The notes below the pieces were generated by a model. It saw nothing but the letters and a program-made list of their open reading frames with translations. It was not told the origin of the DNA and did no database searches. A DNA stretch of 64,000 bases from Malus domestica (Eukaryota; Streptophyta; Magnoliopsida; Rosales; Rosaceae): the NCBI RefSeq assembly GCF_042453785.1, contig NC_091675.1, positions 1,562,501-1,626,500 on the forward strand. Direction: 5' to 3'. The position numbers were made by a program, and so were the translations under genes. Below are positions 32,601-42,620 of this stretch, in pieces. Numbering within the stretch: position 1 is the stretch's first letter; each line of letters opens with the position of its first letter.

Positions 32601-34396
32601 GGATTTTGGCTAATGTTAACATGGATGTATTTTATTAATGTTAACATGGATGTATTTTATTAATCATACAATCTTATGTTATGGCTTATAACTTAGCTTT
32701 GCACTAGTATTTTGGCTTATGTTAACTAGCCATTTTGTAAATTATGGAGATCTATTTTGGCTAATGTTAACTAATGTTAACTAGGATTTTCTAAATTATG
32801 GAGATCTTCTTATGTACTTGTATTTGTTGAAATTGCATGTATTGAGCACTATTATTTTTCTTCTGTTGGGTGATAGAGTTTAAACCAAGCTACATTTGCA
32901 AATTAAACCCAATTCTATTAGCAGGTAATAGAAACAAAACAATTGTCAATTTTTTTTAAGATTCATAATATACATGGCAAAAATATGCTCCAATTAACCC
33001 ATATCATGAGATTTGTAGCATTACTTTATTACACAATGGCAAAAATTTGTAGTCCTAGTCTAAGCAAACACAAATCTGGTGAACAGTACTGTTTTTCTTA
33101 TCCTGCTTCTTAGTCCGACATTACACCAAACGCTTCACTAAGTTAGTCCAGCTTAGTCCAGTCTAAGCCAGTCCAGCTTAGTCCCGGCAGCTAGTCCAGT
33201 CCGAGACAGTCCGGCGCAACAAACGCACCCTAAAAGCCCAAGCAGAATCGCTAAACAAAGAAAGATATCAACCCAAGGGGCTTACACAAACGGTCGGAGT
33301 TTTAGTAACTCCGGAAATTATCTATATACTAAAACCCGGTGAAAAAATACTGTTCACGAGCAGTGTATTAGCGAAAATAGCCCTCACCTGCTACCTATTC
33401 TCAGCTTATTTTTTTGTGTTGAACAGTTAATTTACGATTTTGACCCTCCTATACACGTGTTGCTCATCGTGGACGGGGAGAAGGATGGAACCATATTCTT
33501 CCATTTGCTTCCGGGCTCTTCCATTTGGTCTCATTTGCTTCCAAGAGAATCTTTCGACCTCTCTCTTAGAACCACGAAACATCCTCCTCTCTTCAACAGC
33601 ATCTCCTTCCTCCTCCAATGGACAACATCTCCCCTCCAGGCTCCTCCCTCATTCCTTCTCCTCCGTTGGACAACATCTCCTCCACTCTTTCTCTGGGTAT
33701 TTATTTCATCTCTATTTTCCCTCATATCCCTTCTTTTCCTTCAATTTTTTTTAGTAGATCTCACGTAAGCGTTTTTATGTTTCTTTGTTTGTCTATATCA
33801 TTTTTTTTGTTTTACTGTGTTTGGATATTAATCAATTGAATTGCTCCAACTAATTTAAAAATATAAATTTGGATATCCTAATGGGTTTTCTGTGCAAATT
33901 TCGTTTTAGTTATGATAAGGTGTTTATGGATTTAGAATTTTATGTGTTCATGGATTTTGGAATTTTCAATATGATTTTCCAATTTCCCTTTGCAGCATTC
34001 TTTTTTTGGTTTCTGAAGTATCTATGTGATTTATGTTCGTTCCAAGACATCATGACTTCAGTAGACATCTGATCTCCATCTTTTCTTTGTTCATGCAGTT
34101 GAAAGATTAGGTGGACAAGAAAGTAAGTGTAGTACATATAAATCAAAGCTAGGTTTTGGGATTAATTTATGAGATTAGCCTAGAGTCCCCATTAGTTCTT
34201 ATTTCCTAAATAATTGTGAATTAATGGTGCAGGGGCAACTCCGAAGTTGGTTCTTCAATTGATGAATTTTAAGGGTCTGGGTATAACTCATGTCAAGCGC
34301 CATCTTCAAGTAATTGATTTGATCCCATCAATTTCATGATCTATATATATTTTCTCTACTAATTGTACTATATATATAAGATTCAATACTTTACAA

Positions 34397-34998
34397 CAAC
34401 AACAACAACAAAGCCTTTTCCCACTAAGTGGGGTCGGCTATATGAATCCTAGAACGCCATTGCGCTCGGTTTTGTGTCAGGTCCTCCGTTAGATCCAAGT
34501 ACTCTAAGCCTTTTCTTAGAGTCTCTTCCAAAGTTTTCCTAGGTCTTCCTCTACCCCTTCGGCCCTGAACCTCTGTCCTGTAGTCACATATTCGAACCGG
34601 AGCGTCAGTCGGCCTTCTTTGCACATGTCCAAATCACCGAAACCGATTTCTCTCATCTTTCCTTCAATTTCGGCTACTCCTACTTTACCTCGGATATCCT
34701 CATTCTCAATCTTATCCTTTCTCGTGTGCCCACACATCCCACGAAGCATCCTCATCTCTGCTACACCCATTTTGTGTACGTGTTGATGTTTCACCGCCCA
34801 ACATTCTGTGCCATACAACATCGCTGGCCTTATTGCCGTCTTATAAAATTTTCCCTTGAGCTTCAGTGGCCTACGACGGTCACACAACATGCTGGATGCA
34901 CTCTTACACTTCATCCATCCAGCTCGTATTCTATGGTTGAGATCTCCATCTAATTCTCCGTTCTCTTGTAATATAGATCCTAGGTAGCGAAAACGGTC
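34397..34998 (-). pseudogene. LINE reverse transcriptase C-terminal fragment
   Basis: On the minus strand the frame from 34998 reads FRYLGSILQENGELDGD, IRAGWMKCKSASSMLCDRR, AIRPAMLYGTECWAVKHQ and MRMLRGMCGHTRKDKI, typical of the thumb and C-terminal region of plant LINE reverse transcriptases. Near 34620-34640 the reading shifts to another frame, which continues QRRPTDAPVRICDY and GRGRPRKTLEETL to a stop at 34424, so a small indel breaks it. The 3' end is an (AAC)n run at 34395-34412 on plus, a (TTG)n tail on minus. Strongly 5'-truncated. Confidence 0.85.
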
Positions 34999-36424
34999 GC
35001 TTTTTGTGATCTTCGCTAAATTGCTCCGGTCATTAGTGTGGATAAGTATATAAATGAATAGAGATAGGAAAGCAAACACAAGATGTACGTGGTTCACCCA
35101 GATTGGCTACGTCCACGGAATAGAAGAGTTCTCATTAATTGTGAAGGGTTTACACAAGTACATAGGTTCAAGCTCTCCTTTAGTGAGTACAAGTGAATGA
35201 TTTAGTACAAATGACATTAGAGTACAAATGACATTAGGAAATATTGTGGGAGAATGATCTCGTAATCACGAAACTTCTAAGTATCAGAGTGTGGTATCAT
35301 CTTGACTTGCCTTATCTGTCTCATAGGTAGATGTGGCAGCTTCTCTGGAAGTACTCTTCCTCCATCCAGGGGTGGTATCTTTAACTGGTGGAGATGCACA
35401 AGGTAATGTATCAATTTCACTTGAAGCTTACTTGTAGTTTCAGGCTTGGTCAAGCGCGATACAAACCATGTAGTAGGAGTCCCCCAAGTCGCCGAGCTAG
35501 GGGATTTGCTGAAAGAGGTGACAGACAAGGTAAGCAATCAGAGCTCCAGCTGATTGTTCACCTTCTCCCCATCTTGCAGCAGCATGAAGGATAAAGAGAA
35601 GAAAAATGAGAAGAGATGATATGGGATACTTTTGCTTTTGAAGAAGTAACTTTCCACAGGCTTATTCTTGAACTGAGCTGGAGGGTTTTCTGGTTTCCTC
35701 CAGAGTATAAGGCCGACTGAAGAATTTGAGAGTCAAAACAAGTCCATCAAATCTAGAGTACGTTCGGCCCTGCTGATATGGGATACTTTTGCTTTTGACA
35801 GAGTAATGGATGGATCGGCACGTGTGCTGTTACGCTTGTCTCCACATGCTTCCTTGTATCCTTCGCACTTGCCCTATCTGTTCCTCAAGCAGATGCGGTA
35901 TCTTCCCTGGCAACATAAGATGTTGAAGATGAGTACTCGAGAGCAATGCCAGGTAAGTAATCAGGTAAGGGGTTCCAGGCTGTCAGTTCCTGGCTGGAAG
36001 CTTGATTTCAAGTGCTGACTGATTGCTCTCTTTCTCCTTGTCTTGCAGGTAAAAACAAGGCCAAAGGAAAAGACAGGGAAAAAGCATGATATGGGATACT
36101 CTTGCTTTTAACCCTGATGATATGAGATATTCTTGCTCTAGTATAGCTTTTTTGCAAAGGTATTATCGGAGGGAAAGAAAGCTGAATATTTCGAAAGGCT
36201 TCGTTGGGAGTGCCCTCTCAGATATGAGGAAGGGTTGAGCATTTTTGCAGGTCTGCCTGTCCGTTGGGGATGGAGGTCGACATATATAGGAGTCTCCCTA
36301 ACAACAAGTAGTAATGCTATTCCTTTACCCTGCTTGGTCATAGCACGGTAGTGGGAGCTGCCAGCTTCACATGTTTTAACTCTGTCAGAGCACTTTGAAA
36401 AAGTGGTATGTGGTATCTGGCTCT

Positions 36425-38010
36425 CGAGATTCAGAGAACGATGCTTCTTCGATTTTTGAGAAAGCAATCATGGTGGGGGTCTGGCTCTCGAGATTCGGGG
36501 AGCAGTCTCTTCGATTTTTGAGAAAGTAATCATGTTGGGAGTCTGGCTCTCGAGATTCGGAAGGCAGTGCCTCTTCGATTTTGGAGTAAGCAATCTTGTT
36601 GGGAGTGTTTTCTCGGATGTGAGTAAAGGTTGGGCATGTTTGCTAGTCTACCTTGCCACGAAGCACGGAGGTTGACACACAGGGACTTTCCAATTATCCA
36701 GCAGTGGTACTGTTCCTTTACCCTTGTGGGTAATAATATGGTAGCTAGACCTTCAAAATTTATGTGTCTAAACTTTGTTAGTGCTGTTTCTTTGCTATTC
36801 TTTTACCTTTCTTGGTCAGAGTGATGTAGTGGGAGCTGCAAGCTTCACGTGCTCAACTTTGGCAGAGACTTTGACAAAGTTATCTGTGGTACCCATGAGC
36901 TATTGTTGCGTGTGGGAAGTGGGTGATTGAACAGTAAGATTCATGTGCTTTCTACTTCACCAGAAGTCTTCGACAGAATGCCCATAATTTCCGCAAAGCT
37001 AAGTGTGCGTGTGACAGGTGCTGACAAGGCTAGAAAAGAAGGTGCCTCTTCGATTTCTGAGATCGGCCCTCGTGGTCTCTGAGCAGCCCAGCTTTTGAGA
37101 AAGCGAGCGCCTCTTCGATTGATTCGGAGAACGATGCCTCTTTGATTTTTGAGAAAGCAATCATGCTGGGGGTCTGGCTCTCGAGATTCGGGGAGCAGTG
37201 TCTCTTCGATTTTTGAGAAAGTAATCATGTTGGGAGTCTGGCTCTCGAGATTCGGAGGGCGGTGCCTCTTCGATTTTGGAGCAAGCAATCTTGTTGGGAG
37301 TGTTTTCTCGAATGTGAGTAAAGGTTGGGCATGTTTGCTAGTCTACCTTGCCACGAAGCACAGAGGTTGACACACAGGGACTTTCCAATTATCCAGCAAT
37401 GGTACTGTTCCTTTACCCTCTCTTCGATTTTTGAGAAAGTAGTCATGTTGGGAGTCTGGCTCTCGAGATTCGGAGGACGGTGCCTCTTCGATTTTGGAGC
37501 AAGCAATCTTATTGGGAGTGTTTTCTCGAATGTGAGTAAAGGTTGGGCATGTTTGCTAGTCTACCTTGCCACGAGGCACAGAGATTGACACACAGGGACT
37601 TTCCAATTATCCAACAGTGGTACTGTTCCTTTACCCTTGTGGGTAATAATATGGTAGCTAGACCTTCAAAATTTATGGGTCTAAACTTTGTTAGTGCTGT
37701 TTCTTTGCTATTCTTTTACCCTTCTTGGTCAGAGCGATGTAGTGAGAGCTGCAAGCTTCACGTGCTCAACTTTGGCAGAGAACTTTGGCAAAGTTATCTG
37801 TGGTACCCATGAGCTATTGCTGCGTGTGGGAAGTGGGTGATTGGACAGTAAGATTCATGTGTTTTCTACTTCCCCAGAAGTCTTCGACAGAATACCCATA
37901 ATTTCCGCAAAGTTGAGTGTGCGTGTGACAGGTGCTGACAAGGCTGGAAAAGTAGGTGCCTCTTCGATTTCTGAGATCGGCCCTCGTGGTCTCTGAGGAG
38001 CCCATCTTTT
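36425..38010. repeat. Tandem ~0.7-kb duplication with nested 218-bp duplication
   Basis: 36425-37118 recurs from 37119 onward, with matching starts GAGAACGATGC. Inside the second copy the block 37201-37418 is immediately repeated as 37419-37636, both starting TCTCTTCGATTTTTGAGAAA. After this the rest of the 0.7-kb unit continues (GTGGGTAATAATATGGTAGC at 36728 and 37640). The copies are only slightly diverged. Confidence 0.85.
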
Positions 38011-38165
38011 GAGGAAGCGAGCGCCTCTTCGATTTCTGAGATCGGCTTTCGTGGTCTTTGAGCAGCCCAACTTTTGAGAAAGCAAACACCTCTTCGATTT
38101 ATGAGATCAACCCTCGTGGTCTCTAAGCAGCCCAGCTTTTGAGAAAGCAAACGCCTCTTCGATTT
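37959..38165. repeat. 65-bp tandem repeat, about three copies
   Basis: CCTCTTCGATTT starts at 37959, 38024, 38089 and 38154, exactly 65 bases apart. Each unit also contains CTCGTGGTCTCT- and CTTTTGAGAAAGC-type blocks. It ends 170 bases before the ATG of the retroelement ORF. Confidence 0.9.
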
Positions 38166-38331
38166 CTGAGCAGGCGCCTCTTCGATGTCTGAAGCTCCGT
38201 CGAGTGCAGCTTTTTATAGGGGCTGGCATTAAGTTCCAAAGCACACTTGAATCTCCACCAGTAGAAGCTCCATTCTTGCACTTCTAAGATCTTGATTTGT
38301 CCGACCTCTTCTCTCTTCAATACCTTTGAAA

Positions 38332-39006
38332 ATGTCTGGCCCCTCCGACCGTCGTTTTGACTTGAACCTTGTTGAAGAGGCAGCCCCGCCTTCTCTAGAC
38401 AACATATGGCGCCCATCCTTCGTCTCCCCTACTGGTCCTCTTACCGTTGGGGATTCCGTGATGAAGAATGATATGACCGCTGCGGTGGTGGCCAGGAACC
38501 TTCTCACTCCCAAAGATAACAGACTACTTTCCAAACGGTCTGATGAGTTAGCTGTTAAGGATTCACTGGCTCTCAGTGTTCAGTGTGCAGGTTCTGTGTC
38601 TAATATGGCCCAACGCCTATTTGCTCGAACCCGCCAAGTTGAATCATTGGCGGCCGAAGTGATGAGTCTCAAACAGGAGATTAGAGGGCTCAAGCATGAG
38701 AATAAACAGTTGCACCGGCTCGCACATGACTATGCTACAAACATGAAGAGGAAGCTTGACCAGATGAAGGAAACTGATGGTCAGGTTTTACTTGATCATC
38801 AGAGATTTGTGGGTTTGTTCCAAAGGCATTTATTGCCTTCGTCTTCTGGGGCTGTACCGCGTAATGAAGCTCCAAATGATCAACCTCTGATGCCTCTTCC
38901 TTCTAGGGTTCTGTCCAGTACTGAGGCTCCGAATGATCCCCCTCCGATGCCTTCTCTTTCTGGGGCTCTACCGACTACTGAGACTTCTCCTAAGCAACCT
39001 TTGTGA
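38332..39006 (+). CDS. Retroelement-encoded coiled-coil protein of unknown function
   Basis: Intact 224-aa frame from ATG at 38332 to TGA at 39004-39006. The N-terminus MSGPSDRRFDLNLVEEAAPP is followed by LDNIWRPSFVSPTGPLTVGD. A central helical region (about 75-145) with RQVESLAAEVMSLKQEIRGL and HENKQLHRLAHDY looks like a coiled coil. The C-terminus is a Pro/Ser-rich tail with three imperfect copies of LPSSSGAVPRNEAPNDQPL-type units of about 20 residues. No gag zinc knuckle, protease or polymerase motif is present. It lies at the 3' side of a gene-poor LTR element after a repetitive leader, where I recall similar frames in other apple copies. A structural (gag-like) or host-derived role is a guess. 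The open frame, despite repeats around it, suggests recent constraint or youth. Confidence 0.65.
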   Translation: MSGPSDRRFDLNLVEEAAPPSLDNIWRPSFVSPTGPLTVGDSVMKNDMTAAVVARNLLTPKDNRLLSKRSDELAVKDSLALSVQCAGSVSNMAQRLFARTRQVESLAAEVMSLKQEIRGLKHENKQLHRLAHDYATNMKRKLDQMKETDGQVLLDHQRFVGLFQRHLLPSSSGAVPRNEAPNDQPLMPLPSRVLSSTEAPNDPPPMPSLSGALPTTETSPKQPL

Positions 39007-39235
39007 AGGCTCCATCTTGTTTGTTTATTTTGACTCATGTATATGTACATATTTGTAGCTTATCGGGGATATCAATAAATAAGTTTTCCTTCATTTCAAC
39101 GTATTGTGTTAAATACACCAAAGCCTTCTTCGCTAAGTTCTTTGAATTTTCTTTTGTTGAAGCTTGTATGTTGAAGCTTTCTGAGTGGAGCATGTAGGTT
39201 GGGGTAGTGTTCCCTTAATTTTTCGATATAAATTA

Positions 39236-42200
39236 AGGGTTCATCTCTGATTAATATTGTTCTACATTTTCTTCTTTGATTTCATCATCCGATGTATAGG
39301 AGCAAGAAGATGGAAAACCCCAATCGAGGTGAACAAATTAACAAATTGCACACAGGCTCATCTACTCTTCCAATAGTTAATACAAAAGTTAGGGTTTACA
39401 TATTTATAAACTTGAGAGATCTTGCTTTCTTATTATATGACAGATCCAGCATTATAGCTCCAATCAAACGCATAGTGTCTATTTTAATTTTCTCAGTGTG
39501 AATTGGCCATTTCTCCTTTACAAAATGGTGCACCAAAATACTGGATAGTCGGAATGTGAAACCAATTTAACTCTCACTTAAAAGCATAGATAATTTCAGT
39601 GTTATACAGCTGCAAGTTATGTTTTACTTATTCTTTGAACCCTTTACTTCCCTTCTAAGCTTGAAAGCAGGAAACTAAGTCGCCAAGACCCTAGACTGTT
39701 CCAAGGGCTAGGAGGTCATCCTTGAGCAACCTGGCATGTGGATTTTAACAACATGGTTGGGCTTCTGAACCTCATTATATTTCCCTTTTTTTTTTCTTAT
39801 ATAGAATGCATCTATCTGCAGATTTAAACAAGTCATTTTCTGAATTTTCAGGGCATTGAAATTCAAGCTCAGGCGGTACCCCTATTTCAAAGAAAATGAG
39901 ACCACTTGAAAATGGTAACCCAATTACTTTCTTTGTTGTTTTTCCTTAATGGGATATCGATTCCTTGCTTTTTAATGAATTTTTGGCTTACGTATTTTGA
40001 ATTTTTGAGTTTCAAGGCACAGTTGCCCAGTATGTATAATTGTTTTCGTAATTTTATATTCAGCACCGCTTGCCAATTTATTGTATGAATACTTTCAATA
40101 TCAATGTAAAACTAAAATATTCAATAAAGAACAAATAAGCATACTTCATCCTGTACTCTATATTAAATTATGTTTAGTCAAACCAATCTAAAGTATGATG
40201 CATTTAATGTTTTTAATTTCAAAACATTTTTATACACCAACATTATTATTCTAATCAAAAGTTGTCTCTGGTAAAGTTTTTTGCATGATGATATAGCAAC
40301 GGTTATAGCTATAGCTAATAATAATATATGTATATGTCAACGATAGTATATACCACTGCATAAATATATCAGTATGTGAAGGTTAATGGCATACTTGATC
40401 CTTGCATGACATGTACATGAAATACTAAGTTTCATACCACTGCATAATATATACCTCAAATTCTGTGGCATGCAACCACCATTTTTAATTTGCATGATGT
40501 CATATTAGTTTCATTACATAAAAAGTTCCTGTTGATAAATTTGTGCTGACATCATGCTCTGCGTGATTTTGTTCACGCTTATCTCTTAAGGGTTGAAGTT
40601 GAGGAGCACCCAGAGATATTCGAGGTGCCTATTCGGTTTCTGTTGTGCCGTTTACTGCCTTTGCCAAGGTATGCTTATACGTGTTTTCTTGGTGGTTTTG
40701 ATGTTGCCAGTGTGATTTTTTTAATAAGCATTATGTTGTTGGATATCAAATGGGAGAAAAAGGTTTTACATTTGGTTAATCAGGTTGTATGAATGTGGGG
40801 TATTCATGTGTTGCTACTGTTGAGTTGTTTTTGGTGGCATGTACGGTTTACAATTGTGTTAAGGGGGTATTATTATTGTTAATTATATGATAATATTGGT
40901 GGTATGATTTGTTTTTAATGAGAATTGAGTATTAATAGGCTCCGTTTATGATGCCAAACTCAACATTTGAGAGACGGAGGTAGAAGTTTAATTGGAACAC
41001 TTTGTTAGTTTGTGTTACTAACAAAACAGTTGTGATACTAATCTAGAGCTACTTTCATATTGATTCATCATCATTGATAAGTTTTCTTTGGACCCTATAG
41101 AAATCATAATTAACTATTCACTAATCTGCTGCTTTATTGTCACTGACTCTTTAGATTGGGAAGCACCATATTGTTTCCAAATGATTAGTTTGATAGGTAC
41201 TTAACAATTTCCCAAGGCATGAGGCACTTGCTTTTTTTTGTGTGTAAAAGACTAACACCATGCGTCCATGATAACTATTATAATTAAGAACCAATTTGTT
41301 TAAAAATACCTCAATTATTGAGAACGACATATATGTCCATGATAACTATTATAATTAAGAACCAATTTGTTTAAAAATACCTCAATTATTGAGAACGACA
41401 TATATGTCCGATTAGTTTGATTGAAACTAACAATTGTTCAAATTGCAAAGAAAATGAAACATTCTCTCTCTCCTCTTTTTCTCTCCTATTGCATTTGGGT
41501 TTATCCCTGTTTCTTTTTTTGTTGATCTAATTTGGGGTGAAGTTGAATTTTGGTTGAACTAGAATGTGGGTTTAATTGTGTTTGGTTTTATTTGTCAATT
41601 CTATTTTCGTATGATTAGTGTGTGGTTTTTCAGACCTTTATGGCCATTTTGGGTCTGGCAAAGGTACTAATTTTACTCTTCATTCCACCACTTTCATTTG
41701 AATGCCTGGAAAAATTTGGAATTGAAAACATGATTGGGTTGTATTAGTTTTTGTGAAGATTACTTCTTGATTTGAGGTGTGTGAAAATATATTTTGATGA
41801 TCAGGAGATGAGAGTACAAGTTTTCGCTTCTATCTGGACATTCAAGAACCACCAAATTGCATTATGTTTTCATCACCGAATTCAGGACAAGAAAGCTGTA
41901 CATGCCTCATGTATTACGTATAATCACTTGCTTACATTTCTGTTTCTCATTTGTACCTAATTGGTTCAGATTTTTGTTTTTTTATAAATAGTAATATGTT
42001 CTATGACAAGCTGGCTCTGTTTCTGATTTCATTCTTAGTTTGGATTTATATATAAACCTGCAAGCATGCAGTTGATTAGTATATTTGGTGTTTTCCCTCT
42101 TAATGGACAAACTTGCAGTTACATAATATATAAGTTTGGTACGATCTGATTATTGTGTTTATCTCATTACTTCAACAGCACAAAAAATCTCTCCTAATTA

Positions 42201-42280
42201 AGCTAAGTAGTTAAGCGAAAGAAGCCCCCATACCTACTTTTCTTTATGTGTATATAATTTTGGTATAGACAATTTCTATT
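39236..42280. other. Remaining Helitron interior with exon-like fragments
   Basis: After the GARP exon piece at 39292, the sequence is intron-like. Two stretches look like captured exons on plus. About 39852-39920 lies between TTTTCAG and GTAACC and can read ALKFKLRRYPYFKENETT then stop. 40605-40669 reads VEVEEHPEIFEVPIRFLL and CRLLPLP before a GTATGC donor. I cannot name the family. A 71-bp perfect or near-perfect tandem duplication occupies 41264-41405. Nothing else is recognisable. Confidence 0.4.
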
Positions 42281-42311
42281 CCCGCAGCAACGCGCGGGTT
42301 TCAATTTCTAG
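42281..42311 (+). other. Helitron 3' terminus: hairpin plus CTAG
   Basis: CCCGC at 42281-42285 pairs with GCGGG at 42294-42298 around an eight-base loop. TTTCAATTT follows, then CTAG (42308-42311), then host T. This is the recognition structure for rolling-circle termination in Helitrons. Confidence 0.75.
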
Positions 42312-42411
42312 TATCATCTACAAGTAAACCAACAATTGAAGGAGGAACGTCATCCAATATGATACACAGCCCAGGTGAAAAAAAAAAAAAAAAACTCAGG
42401 TCGTTCTATTT

Positions 42412-42620
42412 CCTGGAGGATCCTCTTTATCAGCATTCTGGGGATCTTCAAATCGTGTCAGTTTATCGTATATCATGCGATCAGTTTTCGTTAGGTACTA
42501 TTTATATTTAATTTAAAATAAAATTATTTAAAATGATTTATGAACGCACAATATACGATGAACGTACATGATTTAAGGATCCCAGGATCTTCACAAAGAG
42601 GATCAAGAAAGGATCCTCAT
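42412..42620. mobile_element. MITE with GAGGATCC ends and 11-bp flanking repeat
   Basis: Inverted ends GGAGGATCCTCTTTATC and, reversed, GAGGATCCTTTCTTGATCC. Flanked by the direct repeat TCGTTCTATTT at 42401-42411 and 42621-42631. The core includes TTATTTAAAATGATTTATGAACG and ACAATATACGATGAACG, shared with the copy at 53931-54131. The 9-11 bp duplication suggests Mutator superfamily. Confidence 0.65.

Larger units (their letters stand above)
26476..33230 (+). mobile_element. Full-length PIF/Harbinger DNA transposon, 6.75 kb
   Basis: The left end GGGCACGTTTGTTTG and the reverse complement of the right end GGGTGCGTTTGTTGC form short imperfect TIRs. TAA flanks both sides (26473-26475 and 33231-33233). 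Both ends have subterminal GGACTGGACTAG-type repeats in inverted orientation. It carries the two genes expected of this superfamily in the same orientation: a DDE transposase (30035-31419) and a SANT/MYB-like accessory protein (31600-32600), each with one lesion. The 3.5 kb before the transposase is unusual, made mostly of GT-rich and other tandem repeats. The element may still move if complemented, since both ends look intact. Confidence 0.85.
35003..39235 (+). mobile_element. Gene-poor LTR retroelement (LARD-like), 5' LTR partial, 3' LTR not seen
   Basis: 35003-35265 matches bases about 8655-8910 of the solo LTR in order (AGCAAACACAAGATGTACGTG, GGCTACGTCCACGGA, TTCTCATTAATTGTGAAGGG), so it is a partial LTR of the same family. 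Next come about 3 kb of internal sequence with several GATATGGGATAC(T)TTTGCTTTT blocks, large internal duplications rich in CTCTTCGATTT, and a 224-aa ORF (38332-39006). No gag-pol is present. A PBS-like TATCAGAGTG lies near 35281. No 3' LTR was found before host-type intron sequence resumes near 39240, so the right end is approximate and the copy incomplete. Confidence 0.6.
34032..39366 (+). pseudogene. GARP/MYB-like (SHLQMY-type) transcription factor pseudogene
   Basis: Three exon pieces spell a GARP DNA-binding domain. Piece 1 (34032-34122) reads YVRSK, then a decayed block, then TSDLHLFFVHAVERLGGQE before a GTAAGT donor. Piece 2 (34233-34309) reads RATPKLVLQLMNFKGLGITH and VKRHLQ between AG and GT. 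Piece 3 (from 39292) starts MYRSKKMENPNRG. Relative to the family consensus SKMPRLRWTPDL, piece 1 has TGA where Arg and TAG where Trp are expected, both explicable as C-to-T or G-to-A changes. The acceptor before piece 3 is CCG instead of AG. The intron between pieces 2 and 3 is inflated to 5 kb by retroelements. Family known from KANADI-like and related Arabidopsis regulators. Non-functional here. Confidence 0.75.
33321..42311 (+). mobile_element. Putative non-autonomous Helitron, ~9 kb, carrying gene fragments and nested retroelements
   Basis: Left terminus TCTATATACTAAAACCC begins at 33321 after an A. The right terminus has the hairpin CCCGC...GCGGG (42281-42298), nine bases, then CTAG ending 42311, followed by T. 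TC at the 5' end, a GC hairpin 9-12 bases before CTAG, insertion between A and T, and no target duplication are the structural definition of Helitrons. No Rep/helicase gene is seen, so it is non-autonomous. Contents: a decayed GARP/MYB-like gene, a LINE fragment and a gene-poor retroelement inside its intron, and further exon-like fragments near 39.85 and 40.6 kb. Pairing of these two ends is inferred from orientation and spacing. Confidence 0.65.

Noticed and set aside
36138-38416. Many overlapping 60-110 codon frames with SRPSK- or ESREPDP-like repeats
   Set aside because: They follow the CTCTTCGATTT repeats in several frames and disagree between copies.
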